A stretch of DNA of 64,000 bases. Source: Streptomyces sp. Y2F8-2. GTDB lineage: Bacteria > Actinomycetota > Actinomycetes > Streptomycetales > Streptomycetaceae. The notes beneath the pieces are model-generated. The model was not told the origin of the DNA and did no database searches. It saw only the letters and a list, made by a program, of their open reading frames with translations. Both the position numbers and the translations under genes were made by a program. Positions 10,079 through 19,370 of the stretch are shown one piece after another. Each line of letters opens with the position of its first letter. Positions within the stretch are counted from its first letter, which is position 1. The stretch spans positions 930,001 through 994,000 of the forward strand of contig NZ_BNGS01000001.1 of the NCBI RefSeq assembly GCF_014905555.1, given 5' to 3'.

Positions 10079-11647
10079 ATGCCGGACACACCCCCGGCGC
10101 CGGCGGTACCGCCGACCCCACCGGTACCGCTCTCCGCCCTGCTGGCCCGCGAGGACCTGGCCCTGCGGCAGATCGCCGGGCCCCGGGGCGCCGACACGGC
10201 GATCCACTGGGCGCACACCTCCGAGATGGCGGACCCCTACCCGTACCTGCTGGGCGGCGAGCTGCTGCTGACGGCGGGCGTGCACGTCCCGGAGGCGGCG
10301 GGCTCAGGCGGGGGTGCCCCCGGGTCATGGGGGTCCCCCCGCTCGGGCGAAGCCGAGAGTGGCGGAGAAGCCGAGAGCTTGGGGGACTATTTCGACGACT
10401 ACGTCTCCCGGATCGTGGCGGCGGGCGGCGCGGCGCTCGGTTTCGGCCTCGCGCCGGTGCACGACACGGTGCCGCGGGCGCTGGTGGCGGCGTGCGACCA
10501 CCACGGGCTGCCGCTGCTCGAGGTCCCGCCGCAGACGACGTTCTCGGGCGTGGCCCGCGCGGTCTGGCAGCTGATGGCCCAGGCACGGCTGGCGGAACTG
10601 CGCCGCGTCACGGAGGCCCAGCAGAGCCTGGCCGCGGCGGCGTCCCGCCCGGACCCGGTGCCGTCGGTGCTGCGGCAGCTGGCACAGCGGGTCGGCGGCC
10701 GGGCGGTGCTGTACGGACCGGACGGCGCGGAACTGGCGGGGGCGGGGCGTGCGCCCGAGGAGGCTGCCCGGGCGCTGGGCGAGCTGGCGGGAGTGGTCCG
10801 CCCGGCCGGCCCCGCGGGTCCGACCCCCGCCTCCGCCACCGACACGGTCGCCGGGACCCATCTCGCCGCCTACGCCCTCGGCACCGGGCAGGGCTTCGTG
10901 CTCGGGGTGGCGGCACCGCGGCGGGACCCCGGCGACCACACCATCGCCTCGGTCGCGGCGGTACTCCTCACGCTCCTCACCGGGGAGCACCAGAGCGGGG
11001 CGGGCGCGGCCCGCTCCTCGGCGCTCGTACGGCTGCTGCTGGGCGCCCCGCCGGAGGCGGTCGCCCCCCTGCTCGGCGGGGACCGGTGGGTGGTGGTCCA
11101 CGCCCGTCCCACCCGGGACGGACCGGCGCCGGACGCCGTGGCCGCGTCCGCGCTCGGGGCCGCGCTCGGATCCACGCTGGTCGATCTCGGGGACGGGTTC
11201 GTACGGGTCCTGGTCCCGGCCGACCGCGAACCGGCCCCGCACCCCGGCTGGACCCTGGGCCTCAGCGCCCCTGCCGCCCCCCGCGACTGGGCCGCCGCCG
11301 ACACCCAGGCCGCCCGCGCCCTGGCCCGCGCCCGCGCGACCCGCACCGCGCTGGTGAGGCACGGAGAGCGCACGGGCCTGGCGGACCTGGTCCCGCCCGC
11401 AGAGGCCGAGCGGCACGCCCGCACGCTGCTGGCACCGCTGGCCCAGGGCACCGCCCTCACCGAGACACTGCGCACCTGGCTCTCCCTGCACGGCAGTTGG
11501 GACCGCACGGCGGTCGCCCTGTCGGTCCACCGCAACACGGTCCGGCAACGGATCGCGCGGTGCGCGGCACTGCTGGGGGTGGACCTGGACGACGCGGACG
11601 TACGGATGGAGCTGTGGTTCGCGCTGAAGCAGGGGCCGGCGGACTGA
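10079..11647 (+). CDS. PucR/CdaR-family transcriptional regulator with repeat insertion
   Basis: A 522-residue regulator with an N-terminal PucR ligand-sensing domain (from about residue 12), a central GGDEF-like domain and a C-terminal helix-turn-helix (ALSVHRNTVRQRIARC, near residues 480-496). PucR-type regulators commonly control purine or amino-nitrogen catabolism, which fits the divergent symporter and ureohydrolase genes. The start is ATG 10079 with GGAGG 11 bases upstream; ATG 10061 is an in-frame alternative. Residues about 83-103 are encoded by a copy of a hairpin-forming repeat (10327-10387) that interrupts the PucR domain in frame between PEAAG and DYFDDYV. Sensing may therefore be altered, but the frame stays intact. 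Confidence 0.85.
   Translation: MPDTPPAPAVPPTPPVPLSALLAREDLALRQIAGPRGADTAIHWAHTSEMADPYPYLLGGELLLTAGVHVPEAAGSGGGAPGSWGSPRSGEAESGGEAESLGDYFDDYVSRIVAAGGAALGFGLAPVHDTVPRALVAACDHHGLPLLEVPPQTTFSGVARAVWQLMAQARLAELRRVTEAQQSLAAAASRPDPVPSVLRQLAQRVGGRAVLYGPDGAELAGAGRAPEEAARALGELAGVVRPAGPAGPTPASATDTVAGTHLAAYALGTGQGFVLGVAAPRRDPGDHTIASVAAVLLTLLTGEHQSGAGAARSSALVRLLLGAPPEAVAPLLGGDRWVVVHARPTRDGPAPDAVAASALGAALGSTLVDLGDGFVRVLVPADREPAPHPGWTLGLSAPAAPRDWAAADTQAARALARARATRTALVRHGERTGLADLVPPAEAERHARTLLAPLAQGTALTETLRTWLSLHGSWDRTAVALSVHRNTVRQRIARCAALLGVDLDDADVRMELWFALKQGPAD
10327..10387 (-). repeat. Hairpin repeat copy A, inside the PucR gene
   Basis: Read on the minus strand, it runs from CCCCCAAGCTCTCGG through CTTCG and GAGCGGGGGGACCCCCAT, the same element as at 36284 and 45721. 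This copy carries an internal 18 bp duplication (TCTCGGCTTC occurs twice), equal to six codons, and is translated as part of the regulator. Confidence 0.8.
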
Positions 11648-12094
11648 CGGGGGGCAAACCCCGACAGCGGCTGACGCGGCACGGCCCCCGCCCGACGGCC
11701 ACGTCCCCGTGGCGCCACGCCCGGCACCACGGCTGACGCGGCACCAGCCCCCTGCGCCGGCACGCCCCCGGCTCAACGCCGCCACCGCCCGGCGCCGGCC
11801 GGTCGGCCGTCGTCCCGGCACGGCCCCCGCACGCCCCTGCCGCCGCCGCGTCGGCGCAGCCCCGGACGCCACGCCCCGTCGGCACCCACGCACGCGCGCC
11901 GACAGGAACCGGACGCCGCCCCCTGCGCACCCGCACCCGACCGACCACGGCCCGCCCCGTAGGGCACTGCTCACCCGCCGAGACGAGCGGGTGGGCGGGC
12001 CGGCACCCGAGGGCCACCCCGGCAGGGAGTGACGCACGTCCCACGGAACGAAACACCGGCGGCCCGAGCGGAGCGCCCCGGCAGAATGGTGGGC
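11648..12094. other. 447 bp region with no convincing gene
   Basis: Extremely GC-rich spacer between the PucR gene and the putative phosphatase. It contains a 15 bp direct repeat, CGGCTGACGCGGCAC, at 11668-11682 and 11730-11744. Open frames through it lack start-site support and resemble no protein I know. The promoter of the downstream gene probably lies at its right end, just before 12095. Confidence 0.5.
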
Positions 12095-12889
12095 ATGCCG
12101 ATACCCGGGATCCCCAGCCGTGCCGAGCTCCTCGTCCACCTCGTCCGGACCCGCATCGCGGGCGAGGTCGCCACGCCCCGCGAGAACAACCTCTCCCACT
12201 ACCGCAAGCTGGCGAACGGCGACCGGAACTTCTGGTTCGGTCTGGAGCTCGGCGACCGCTGGAAGGACGAACAGGACGTCCTCGCGGTCATGGCGGAGCG
12301 CTGCGGCGTCAGCGACGACCCCGAGTACCGCTACGGCCAGGACACGATCGACCCGGAACTGACGGTCGACGCGCTGGAACGGCTCGCGGCCCGCCTGCGC
12401 AAGGCCGCCGACGGCGGGCAGCGCGTGCTGTTCGCCACCGGTCACCCCGGCGGGCTTCTCGACGTGCACCGCGCCACCGCCGCCGCCCTGCGCGCCGCCG
12501 GCTGCGAGATCGTCGTGATCCCGGACGGGTTGCGGACGGACGAGGGGTACGTGATGCAGTTCGCGGACGTGGCCGTCCTGGAGCACGGCGCCACCCTGTG
12601 GCACACGCACTCGGGTGAGCCGATGCGGGCGATCCTGAAGGGCCTGGAGGGCGAGGGACGCCCCCTGCCGGACCTGGTCGTCGCCGACCACGGCTGGGCG
12701 GGCTGCGCGGGACAGCTCGGCATCGACTCCGTCGGGTACGCCGACTGCAACGACCCGGCGCTCTTCATCGCCGAGGCCGAGGGCACCGTCCAGGTGACGG
12801 TCCCCCTCGACGACCACGTCACGAGCCCCCGCCACTACGACCCGCTGACGGCGTACCTGCTGCACGCGGCGGGCCTGACGGAGGACTGA
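12095..12889 (+). CDS. Conserved actinobacterial putative phosphatase
   Basis: A 264-residue soluble protein that I recall only as a putative phosphatase in streptomycete genomes. Conserved-looking blocks are ATGHPGGLL, VIPDGLRTDEGY, VADHGWAGCAGQ and YADCNDPALF, rich in His and Asp and compatible with a metal-binding active site. I cannot assign a catalytic mechanism from sequence. ATG 12095 was chosen over an upstream GTG at 12029 because the protein family begins near MPIPGIPSRAELL and the sequence before it looks like a -10 region. It converges on the thioesterase gene with only five bases between stops. Confidence 0.7.
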   Translation: MPIPGIPSRAELLVHLVRTRIAGEVATPRENNLSHYRKLANGDRNFWFGLELGDRWKDEQDVLAVMAERCGVSDDPEYRYGQDTIDPELTVDALERLAARLRKAADGGQRVLFATGHPGGLLDVHRATAAALRAAGCEIVVIPDGLRTDEGYVMQFADVAVLEHGATLWHTHSGEPMRAILKGLEGEGRPLPDLVVADHGWAGCAGQLGIDSVGYADCNDPALFIAEAEGTVQVTVPLDDHVTSPRHYDPLTAYLLHAAGLTED

Positions 12890-12894
12890 GCGGG

Positions 12895-13761
12895 TCAGCG
12901 GGGGACGCGGACCACGCCCTCCTGGATCACCGTGATCGCCAGCCGCCCGTCCTGCGTGTAGATGCGGGCCTGGCCGAGCCCGCGCCCGCCGGACGCCGAC
13001 GGCGACTCCTGGTCGTACAGCAGCCATTCGTCGGCCCGGAACGGCCGGTGGAACCACATGGCGTGGTCCAGCGAGGCCCCGACGACGTCACCGACGGCCC
13101 AGCCGCCGCGCCCGTGCGCGAGCAGCACCGAGTCGAGGAGCGTCATGTCGGAGACGTAGGTGGCGAGGACGACATGCAGCAGGGGGTCGTCGTCGAGCTT
13201 GCCGTTGGTGCGGAACCACACCTGGGAGTGCGGCTCGCGCGGCTCCCCGAACCTGCCGTACGGCGGCTCGTCGACGTACCGCAGGTCGACGGCCTCGCGG
13301 GCCTCCAGGAACCGTTCCACGACCTCGGGGGCGAGGTGGTCGTAGCCGCGCAGCCGCTCGTGGGAGGTGGGCAGTGTGGCCGGGTCGGGCGCGGACGGCA
13401 TCGGCGCCTGGTGCTCCAGGCCCTCCTCGTACGTCTGGAACGACGCGGAGAGGTGGAAGATCGGCTGCCCGTGCTGGACCGCGACCACCCGACGGGTGGT
13501 GAAGGAGCGGCCGTCACGGATGCGGTCGACGCTGTAGACGATGGGCGCGCCGGGGTCGCCGGGGCGCAGGAAGTACGCGTGCAGGGAGTGCGCGTGCCGT
13601 TCCTCGGGGACCGTGCGCCCCGCGGCGACCAGTGCCTGGGCCGCGACCTGCCCGCCGAAGACGCGCGGAACCACGGCGGACCGGGACTGGCCACGGAAGA
13701 TGTCCCGCTCGATCCGCTCGAGGTCGAGCAGATCGAGCAGGGACTGAAGTGCCTGACTCAT
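12895..13761 (-). CDS. tesB: Acyl-CoA thioesterase II (TesB)
   Basis: A 288-residue double-hotdog thioesterase that hydrolyses acyl-CoA to free acid and CoA. N-terminal features are VFGGQVAAQAL and HSLHAYFLRPGD; the C-terminal hotdog has SLDHAMWFHRPF and the closing GRLAITVIQEG. Length is normal for TesB (about 286). It lies 35 bp downstream of the acyl-CoA dehydrogenase gene in the same direction and is probably co-transcribed, acting as a release valve for acyl-CoA in beta-oxidation. Confidence 0.92.
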   Translation of the reverse strand: MSQALQSLLDLLDLERIERDIFRGQSRSAVVPRVFGGQVAAQALVAAGRTVPEERHAHSLHAYFLRPGDPGAPIVYSVDRIRDGRSFTTRRVVAVQHGQPIFHLSASFQTYEEGLEHQAPMPSAPDPATLPTSHERLRGYDHLAPEVVERFLEAREAVDLRYVDEPPYGRFGEPREPHSQVWFRTNGKLDDDPLLHVVLATYVSDMTLLDSVLLAHGRGGWAVGDVVGASLDHAMWFHRPFRADEWLLYDQESPSASGGRGLGQARIYTQDGRLAITVIQEGVVRVPR

Positions 13762-13796
13762 GGCGTCAGTTGTATCCGGCACTTTTTTCCGTGACC

Positions 13797-14954
13797 TTAC
13801 AGACCCATGTCCTTGGCGATGATCGTCTTCATGATCTCGCTGGTGCCGCCGTAGATGCGGTTGACACGGTTGTCGGCGTACAGACGGGCGATCGGGTACT
13901 CGTTCATGTAGCCGTAGCCGCCGTGCAGCTGGAGGCAGCGGTCGATGACGCGGTGGGCGACCTCGGTGCAGAACAGCTTGGCGGAGGCGGCCTCGGCAGG
14001 GGTCAGCTCTCCGGCGTCCAGGGCTTCCAGCGCGCGGTCGGCGACGGCCTCCGCCGCGTCCACCTCGGCCTGGCAGGCGGCCAGCTCGAACTTGGTGTTC
14101 TGGAAGTGGGCGACCGGCTTGCCGAAGACGGTGCGCTCCTGCACGTACTGCTTGGCGAACCGGACGGCGGCCTTGGCCTGCGCGTAGGCGCCGAAGGCGA
14201 TGCCCCAGCGCTCGGAGGCCAGGTTGTGCCCGAGGTAGTAGAAGCCCTTGTTCTCCTCGCCGAGCAGGTCCTCGACCGGCACCTTGACGTCGACGAAGGC
14301 CAGCTCGGCGGTGTCGGAGGTCTTCAGGCCCAGCTTGTCCAGCTTGCGGCCGACGGAGTAACCCTCGGACTTGGTGTCCACGGCGAACAGGGATATGCCG
14401 AAGCGGCGGTCGTCCTCGCGCGGGGCGGCGGTGCGGGCGCAGACGATGACGCGGTCGGCGTGGACGCCGCCGGTGATGAACGTCTTGGCGCCGTTGAGGA
14501 CGTAGTGCGTGCCGTCCTCGGAGAGCTTGGCGGTGGTCTTCATGCCCGCGAGGTCCGAGCCGGTGCCCGGCTCGGTCATCGCGATGGCCCACATCTCCTC
14601 GCCGGTGACGAACTTCGGCAGGTAGCGCTTCTTCTGCTCGTCGGTGGCGAGCATCTTGATGTACGGCAGGGCGAGCAGGACGTGCACCCCGGAGCCGCCG
14701 AACTGCACGCCGGCCCGCGCGGTCTCCTCGTAGAGGACGGCCTCGAACTTGTGGGTGTCCAGCCCGGCGCCGCCGAACTCCTCGGGCACGCTGATGCCGA
14801 AGATGCCCAGATCGCCGAGCTTGTAGTAGAAGTCGCGCGGCGCCTGGCCCGCGGCGAACCACTCGTCGTACACCGGTACGACCTCGGCCTCGATGAAGGC
14901 GCGCAGGGTCTCCCGGAACGCCTCGTGGTCCTCGTTGAACACAGTACGGCGCAC
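13797..14954 (-). CDS. Acyl-CoA dehydrogenase, long-chain-type active site
   Basis: A 385-residue FAD-dependent acyl-CoA dehydrogenase catalysing the first step of beta-oxidation. Motifs include AIAMTEPGTGSDLAGM (FAD-binding region), HGGYGYMNEYP and IYGGTSEIMKTIIAKD at the C terminus. The position that holds the catalytic glutamate in MCAD/SCAD is glycine here (YGGTSE), as in LCAD, whose base lies elsewhere. GTG 14954 is preferred because GGAGGTG stands 8 bases upstream; ATG 14987 would add 11 residues without that site. It is followed by tesB, and a small palindrome in the promoter may be a TetR-type operator. Confidence 0.9.
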   Translation of the reverse strand: MRRTVFNEDHEAFRETLRAFIEAEVVPVYDEWFAAGQAPRDFYYKLGDLGIFGISVPEEFGGAGLDTHKFEAVLYEETARAGVQFGGSGVHVLLALPYIKMLATDEQKKRYLPKFVTGEEMWAIAMTEPGTGSDLAGMKTTAKLSEDGTHYVLNGAKTFITGGVHADRVIVCARTAAPREDDRRFGISLFAVDTKSEGYSVGRKLDKLGLKTSDTAELAFVDVKVPVEDLLGEENKGFYYLGHNLASERWGIAFGAYAQAKAAVRFAKQYVQERTVFGKPVAHFQNTKFELAACQAEVDAAEAVADRALEALDAGELTPAEAASAKLFCTEVAHRVIDRCLQLHGGYGYMNEYPIARLYADNRVNRIYGGTSEIMKTIIAKDMGL

Positions 14955-14990
14955 CGCCGCCACCTCCAGCTGGATACTTCCGGCCATATC

Positions 14991-15006
14991 TAAGCGCTTG
15001 CTCAGA
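14991..15006. promoter_or_regulatory. Candidate TetR-type operator, AAGCGCTT palindrome
   Basis: TGAGCAAGCGCTTA (minus strand) centres on a perfect 8 bp palindrome about 40 bases upstream of the dehydrogenase start. It resembles operators of TetR regulators of acyl-CoA metabolism such as the KstR2 motif, but only half-matches any one of them. Confidence 0.35.
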
Positions 15007-15089
15007 CATCACCGTACCGGCGAGTACGGACGGCAGTCCAGAGGCCCCCAGCCGTAACGCTCGTCACGCTTGCGGAGCAGGACCCCGGC

Positions 15090-15698
15090 TCATTCCCCGC
15101 CCGCCGCCGCGAACGCCCCCCGCGCCATCCGGTGCAGCAGCTCCGCCGTCGTCCCCCGCCCCGGCAGCGAGCCCGGCCGCCCCAGGTGCGGGGTCGAGTT
15201 GAGCAGGCCGAAGACCGAGTGCACCGCCGAGCGGGCGGCCGGCTCCGCCAGACCCGGGTACACCTCCCGCAGCACCTCCACCCACAGCTCCACGTACTGC
15301 CGCTGGAGCTGGCGCACGAGCTTGCGGTCGCTGTCCCGGAGGCGGTCCAGCTCGCGGTCGTGCAGGGTGATCAGGGGACGGTCGTCGAGCGCGAAGTCGA
15401 TGTGCCCCTCGATCAGCGAGTCGAGGACCGCCTCCGGGTTCCGCCCGCCGGGACCTCCGTCGGCCTCGGCGACCCGCCGCCTGGCCCCGGTCAGCAGCTG
15501 CCCGCTGATCCCCACGAGCAGCTCGGCGAGCATCGCGTCCTTGCCCGCGAAGTGCCGGTACAGACCGGGTCCGCTGATGCCGACCGCGGCCCCTATCTCG
15601 TCGACTCCGACGCCGTGGAAGCCGCGTTCGGCGAACAGCCGCGCGGCCTCCTTGAGGATCTGCTCGCGACGGGTGGGGGCGTCGGTTCTCGTGGCCAT
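15090..15698 (-). CDS. TetR-family regulator, divergent from the acyl-CoA carboxylase operon
   Basis: A 202-residue TetR regulator. The N-terminal helix-turn-helix spans roughly residues 10-57 (ILKEAARLFAERGFHGVG then ISGPGLYRHFAGKDAML). The C-terminal half is a ligand-binding domain. It is divergent from the leucine/isovalerate operon, and two near-identical 16 bp palindromic boxes lie in the intergenic region. It is probably an autoregulated repressor relieved by an acyl-CoA intermediate of the pathway. The ligand is inference from context. Confidence 0.9.
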   Translation of the reverse strand: MATRTDAPTRREQILKEAARLFAERGFHGVGVDEIGAAVGISGPGLYRHFAGKDAMLAELLVGISGQLLTGARRRVAEADGGPGGRNPEAVLDSLIEGHIDFALDDRPLITLHDRELDRLRDSDRKLVRQLQRQYVELWVEVLREVYPGLAEPAARSAVHSVFGLLNSTPHLGRPGSLPGRGTTAELLHRMARGAFAAAGGE

Positions 15699-15720
15699 GA
15701 AAACAATTCTAGACAGGGAG

Positions 15721-15736
15721 GTTAGCGGTCGTTAAC
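15721..15736. promoter_or_regulatory. TetR operator candidate, box 1
   Basis: GTTAGCGGTCGTTAAC is an imperfect palindrome. With box 2 it gives the consensus GTTAnCGnnCnTTAAC. It lies 23 bases upstream of the regulator's start codon on the other strand. Confidence 0.65.
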
Positions 15737-15749
15737 CTGAAGGAAATGC

Positions 15750-15765
15750 GTTAACGCTCATTAAC
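15750..15765. promoter_or_regulatory. TetR operator candidate, box 2
   Basis: GTTAACGCTCATTAAC begins 29 bp after box 1, close to three helical turns, and lies 20 bases before the carboxylase start codon. It is placed to block transcription of the catabolic operon. Confidence 0.65.
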
Positions 15766-15784
15766 AAGGTGAGGGGACCGCAGG

Positions 15785-17401
15785 ATGCACGAGGCACCGG
15801 AGCTGACGAGCGCGGCAGACCCCGCGTCGGAGGCCTGGCGGGCCAACGAGGCGGCGCACCGCGCGCTGGTGGAGGAGTTGCACGCCAAGCTGGCCGCGGC
15901 CCGGCTGGGCGGCGGCGAGAAGGCCCGCGCGCGCCACACCGCGCGCGGCAAGCTGCTGCCGCGCGACCGCGTGGACACCCTGCTGGACCCGGGCTCGCCC
16001 TTCCTGGAGCTGGCCCCGCTGGCCGCCGAGGGGATGTACGACGGGCAGGCGCCGGCCGCCGGGGTGATCGCCGGGATCGGGCGGGTCAGCGGCCGCGAGT
16101 GCGTGATCGTCGCCAACGACGCCACCGTCAAGGGCGGCACGTACTACCCGATGACGGTGAAGAAGCACCTGAGGGCGCAGGAGGTGGCGCTCGACAACCG
16201 CCTGCCGTGCGTCTACCTCGTCGACTCCGGCGGCGCCTTCCTCCCCATGCAGGACGAGGTCTTCCCCGACCGCGAGCACTTCGGGCGGATCTTCTACAAC
16301 CAGGCGCGGATGTCCGGCGCCGGCATCCCGCAGATCGCGGCTGTCCTCGGCTCCTGCACGGCGGGCGGGGCGTATGTCCCGGCGATGAGCGACGAAGCCG
16401 TGATCGTGCGCAACCAGGGCACGATCTTCCTGGGCGGACCACCCCTGGTGAAGGCGGCCACGGGCGAGGTCGTCACCGCCGAGGAACTCGGCGGCGGCGA
16501 GGTCCACGCACGTGTGTCCGGCGTGACGGACCACCTGGCGCAGGACGACGCGCACGCACTGCGGATCGTGCGGAACATCGTCGCCACGCTTCCCGCGCGC
16601 GGGACGCTGCCCTGGGAGGTCGTCCCGTCGGTCGAGCCGAAGGTGGATCCGTACGGGCTGTACGGGGCGGTGCCGGTCGACTCCCGCACCCCCTACGACG
16701 TCCGCGAGGTCATCGCGCGCGTGGTGGACGGCTCCCGCTTCGCCGAGTTCAAGGCGGAGTTCGGGCAGACCCTCGTCACGGGCTTCGCCCGGATCCACGG
16801 CCACCCGGTGGGGATCGTCGCCAACAACGGCATCCTGTTCTCCGAGTCCGCCCAGAAGGGCGCCCACTTCATCGAGCTGTGCGACCAGCGCGGCATCCCG
16901 CTGGTGTTCCTGCAGAACATCTCGGGCTTCATGGTGGGCCGCGACTACGAGGCGGGCGGCATCGCCAAGCACGGCGCCAAGATGGTCACGGCGGTCGCCT
17001 GCACGCGCGTACCGAAGCTCACGGTGGTGGTCGGCGGCTCGTTCGGCGCGGGCAACTACTCGATGTGCGGACGGGCCTATTCACCGCGCTTCCTGTGGAT
17101 GTGGCCGAACGCCAAGATCTCGGTGATGGGCGGCGAGCAGGCCGCCTCGGTCCTCGCCACCGTCAAGCGCGACCAGTTGGAGGCCCGCGGGGAGTCCTGG
17201 GCGGCGGAGGAAGAGGAGGCCTTCAAGGCCCCGATCCGCGACCAGTACGAGCGCCAGGGCAACGCCTACTACGCCACGGCCCGTCTGTGGGACGACGGCG
17301 TGATCGACCCGCTGGAGACCCGCCAGGTGCTGGGCCTGGCCCTGACCGCGTGCGCCAACGCGCCCCTGGGTGAACCCCAGTTCGGCGTCTTCCGGATGTG
17401 A
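15785..17401 (+). CDS. mccB: Acyl-CoA carboxylase, carboxyltransferase (beta) subunit, methylcrotonyl-CoA type
   Basis: A 538-residue carboxyltransferase that moves CO2 from carboxybiotin to an acyl-CoA, most likely 3-methylcrotonyl-CoA in leucine degradation. Both crotonase-like halves are present. The N-terminal half has [12 protein letters not shown] and [18 protein letters not shown]; the C-terminal half has [13 protein letters not shown] and [18 protein letters not shown]. The [16 protein letters not shown] stretch and FGAGNYSM sequence resemble MccB rather than PccB. First gene of an operon with the biotin subunit, HMG-CoA lyase and an acyl-CoA dehydrogenase, probably controlled by the divergent TetR protein. 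Confidence 0.9.
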   Translation: MHEAPELTSAADPASEAWRANEAAHRALVEELHAKLAAARLGGGEKARARHTARGKLLPRDRVDTLLDPGSPFLELAPLAAEGMYDGQAPAAGVIAGIGRVSGRECVIVANDATVKGGTYYPMTVKKHLRAQEVALDNRLPCVYLVDSGGAFLPMQDEVFPDREHFGRIFYNQARMSGAGIPQIAAVLGSCTAGGAYVPAMSDEAVIVRNQGTIFLGGPPLVKAATGEVVTAEELGGGEVHARVSGVTDHLAQDDAHALRIVRNIVATLPARGTLPWEVVPSVEPKVDPYGLYGAVPVDSRTPYDVREVIARVVDGSRFAEFKAEFGQTLVTGFARIHGHPVGIVANNGILFSESAQKGAHFIELCDQRGIPLVFLQNISGFMVGRDYEAGGIAKHGAKMVTAVACTRVPKLTVVVGGSFGAGNYSMCGRAYSPRFLWMWPNAKISVMGGEQAASVLATVKRDQLEARGESWAAEEEEAFKAPIRDQYERQGNAYYATARLWDDGVIDPLETRQVLGLALTACANAPLGEPQFGVFRM

Positions 17402-17417
17402 GGGGGGCTTGACGACC

Positions 17418-19370
17418 ATGTTCGAGACAGTGCTTGTGGCCAACCGGGGCGAGATCGCCGTCCGCGTCATCCGCACGCTGCGGTCGATGGGCGTGCGCTC
17501 GGTGGCCGTCTTCTCCGACGCCGACGCCGACGCCCGGCACGTCCGGGAGGCCGACACGGCGGTACGGATCGGACCGGCGCCTGCGGCCGAGAGCTATCTG
17601 TCCGTGGAGCGCCTGCTTCAGGCCGCCGCCCGGACCGGAGCCCAGGCGGTGCACCCCGGGTACGGCTTCCTCGCGGAGAACGCGGCGTTCGCGCGTGCGT
17701 GCGCCGAGGCGGGGCTGGTGTTCATCGGGCCGCCCGCCGAGGCGATCGCGCTCATGGGCGACAAGATCCGGGCCAAGGAGACGGTGCGTGCGGCCGGAGT
17801 GCCGGTCGTACCGGGGTCGAACGGCAGCGGGCTGACGGACGCGGAGCTGGCCGAGGCCGCCCGCGAGATCGGCATGCCGGTGCTGCTCAAGCCCAGCGCG
17901 GGCGGCGGCGGCAAGGGCATGCGGCTGGTGCGGGACGCGTCCGCGCTGGCCGACGAGATCGCCGCCGCCCGCCGCGAGGCCCGCGCCGCCTTCGGCGACG
18001 ACACGCTCCTGGTCGAACGGTGGATCGACCGCCCCCGCCACATCGAGATCCAGGTCCTGGCGGACGCCCACGGGAACGTGGTGCACCTGGGCGAGCGCGA
18101 GTGCTCCCTCCAGCGTCGCCACCAGAAGATCATCGAGGAGGCGCCGAGCGTGCTCCTCGACGAGGCCACGCGCGCGGCGATGGGCGAGGCGGCGGTCCAG
18201 GCGGCCCGCTCCTGCGGCTACGAGGGCGCGGGCACGGTGGAGTTCATCGTGCCGGGCGGCGACCCCGCCTCGTACTACTTCATGGAGATGAACACCCGCC
18301 TGCAGGTGGAGCACCCGGTCACCGAGCTCGTCACGGGACTGGACCTGGTGGAGTGGCAACTGCGGGTGGCGGCGGGCGAGCACCTGTCCTTCAAGCAGGA
18401 CGACATCACCCTCACGGGGCACGCGATCGAGGCCCGTGTCTGCGCCGAGGACCCCGCACGGGGCTTCCTCCCGTCGGGCGGCACAGTGCTCAGGCTGCAC
18501 GAGCCGCAGGGCGACGGGGTCCGGACCGACTCGGGCCTGTCCGAGGGCACGGAGGTGGGCAGCCTCTACGACCCGATGCTGTCGAAGGTCATCGCCTACG
18601 GCCCGGACCGTGCGACCGCACTGCGCAAGCTCCGCGCGGCCCTCGCGCAGACGGTCACCCTGGGCGTGCAGACCAACGCCGGTTTCCTGCGCCGACTGCT
18701 GGCCCATCCGGCGGTCGTGGCGGGCGAGTTGGACACGGGTCTGGTGGAGCGCGAGGTCGACGCGCTGGTCCCCACGGAGGTGCCGGACGAGGTCTACGAG
18801 GCCGCCGCGGCGGTACGCCTCGACGCGCTGACGCCCCGCGGCGACGGCTGGATCGACCCGTTCTCCGTGCCGAGCGGCTGGCGGCTCGGGGGCGAACCCA
18901 AGCCGGTCTCCTTCCCGCTGCGCGTGCACGAGCCGGTGGAGTACACGCCCCGCGGCACCCACACGGTCGCCGAGGACCACGTGTCCGTCGTCCTGGACGG
19001 CGTACGCCACACCTTCCACCGCGCCCGCGACTGGCTGGGCCGCGACGGCGACGCCTGGCACGTGCGCGACCACGACCCGGTCGCCGCATCCCTCACCGGC
19101 GCCGCCCGCTCCGGCACCGACTCGCTGACCGCGCCCATGCCCGGCACGGTGACGGTGGTCAAGGTGGCCGTCGGCGACGAGGTGACGGCCGGGCAGAGCC
19201 TGCTGGTGGTGGAGGCGATGAAGATGGAGCACGTCATCTCCGCCCCGCACGCCGGGACCGTCACCGAACTGGACGTCGCCCCCGGCACCACGGTCGCCAT
19301 GGACCAGGTGCTGGCCGTGATCGCGGCGCATGAGGAAGGCCCCGAGGACGACACGGAGGCGGAGCGATGA
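17418..19370 (+). CDS. mccA: Acyl-CoA carboxylase, biotin carboxylase/carrier (alpha) subunit
   Basis: A 650-residue protein joining an ATP-grasp biotin carboxylase (residues about 1-445: [12 protein letters not shown] at the start, [11 protein letters not shown] near 155, [13 protein letters not shown] near 290) to a C-terminal biotinyl domain with the target lysine K602 in EAMKMEH. ATG 17418 follows a GGGGGG-rich site and matches the normal N terminus; an upstream start at 17370 would overlap mccB needlessly. The stop overlaps the ATG of the lyase gene (ATGA), indicating translational coupling. It works with MccB on 3-methylcrotonyl-CoA. Confidence 0.92.
   Translation: MFETVLVANRGEIAVRVIRTLRSMGVRSVAVFSDADADARHVREADTAVRIGPAPAAESYLSVERLLQAAARTGAQAVHPGYGFLAENAAFARACAEAGLVFIGPPAEAIALMGDKIRAKETVRAAGVPVVPGSNGSGLTDAELAEAAREIGMPVLLKPSAGGGGKGMRLVRDASALADEIAAARREARAAFGDDTLLVERWIDRPRHIEIQVLADAHGNVVHLGERECSLQRRHQKIIEEAPSVLLDEATRAAMGEAAVQAARSCGYEGAGTVEFIVPGGDPASYYFMEMNTRLQVEHPVTELVTGLDLVEWQLRVAAGEHLSFKQDDITLTGHAIEARVCAEDPARGFLPSGGTVLRLHEPQGDGVRTDSGLSEGTEVGSLYDPMLSKVIAYGPDRATALRKLRAALAQTVTLGVQTNAGFLRRLLAHPAVVAGELDTGLVEREVDALVPTEVPDEVYEAAAAVRLDALTPRGDGWIDPFSVPSGWRLGGEPKPVSFPLRVHEPVEYTPRGTHTVAEDHVSVVLDGVRHTFHRARDWLGRDGDAWHVRDHDPVAASLTGAARSGTDSLTAPMPGTVTVVKVAVGDEVTAGQSLLVVEAMKMEHVISAPHAGTVTELDVAPGTTVAMDQVLAVIAAHEEGPEDDTEAER

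Noticed and set aside
8167..11736. 1189-codon plus-strand frame
   Set aside because: Runs antisense to the symporter and out of frame with the PucR gene; Arg/Gly/His-rich with no recognisable domain. Typical high-GC artefact.
10325..13057. 910-codon minus-strand frame
   Set aside because: Spans the PucR gene, an intergenic region and the putative phosphatase on the wrong strand; no domain and no start-site support.
13762..15012. N-terminal extension of the thioesterase frame to 15012
   Set aside because: The upstream part is an out-of-frame reading of the acyl-CoA dehydrogenase gene; TesB homology starts at MSQALQSLLD (13761).
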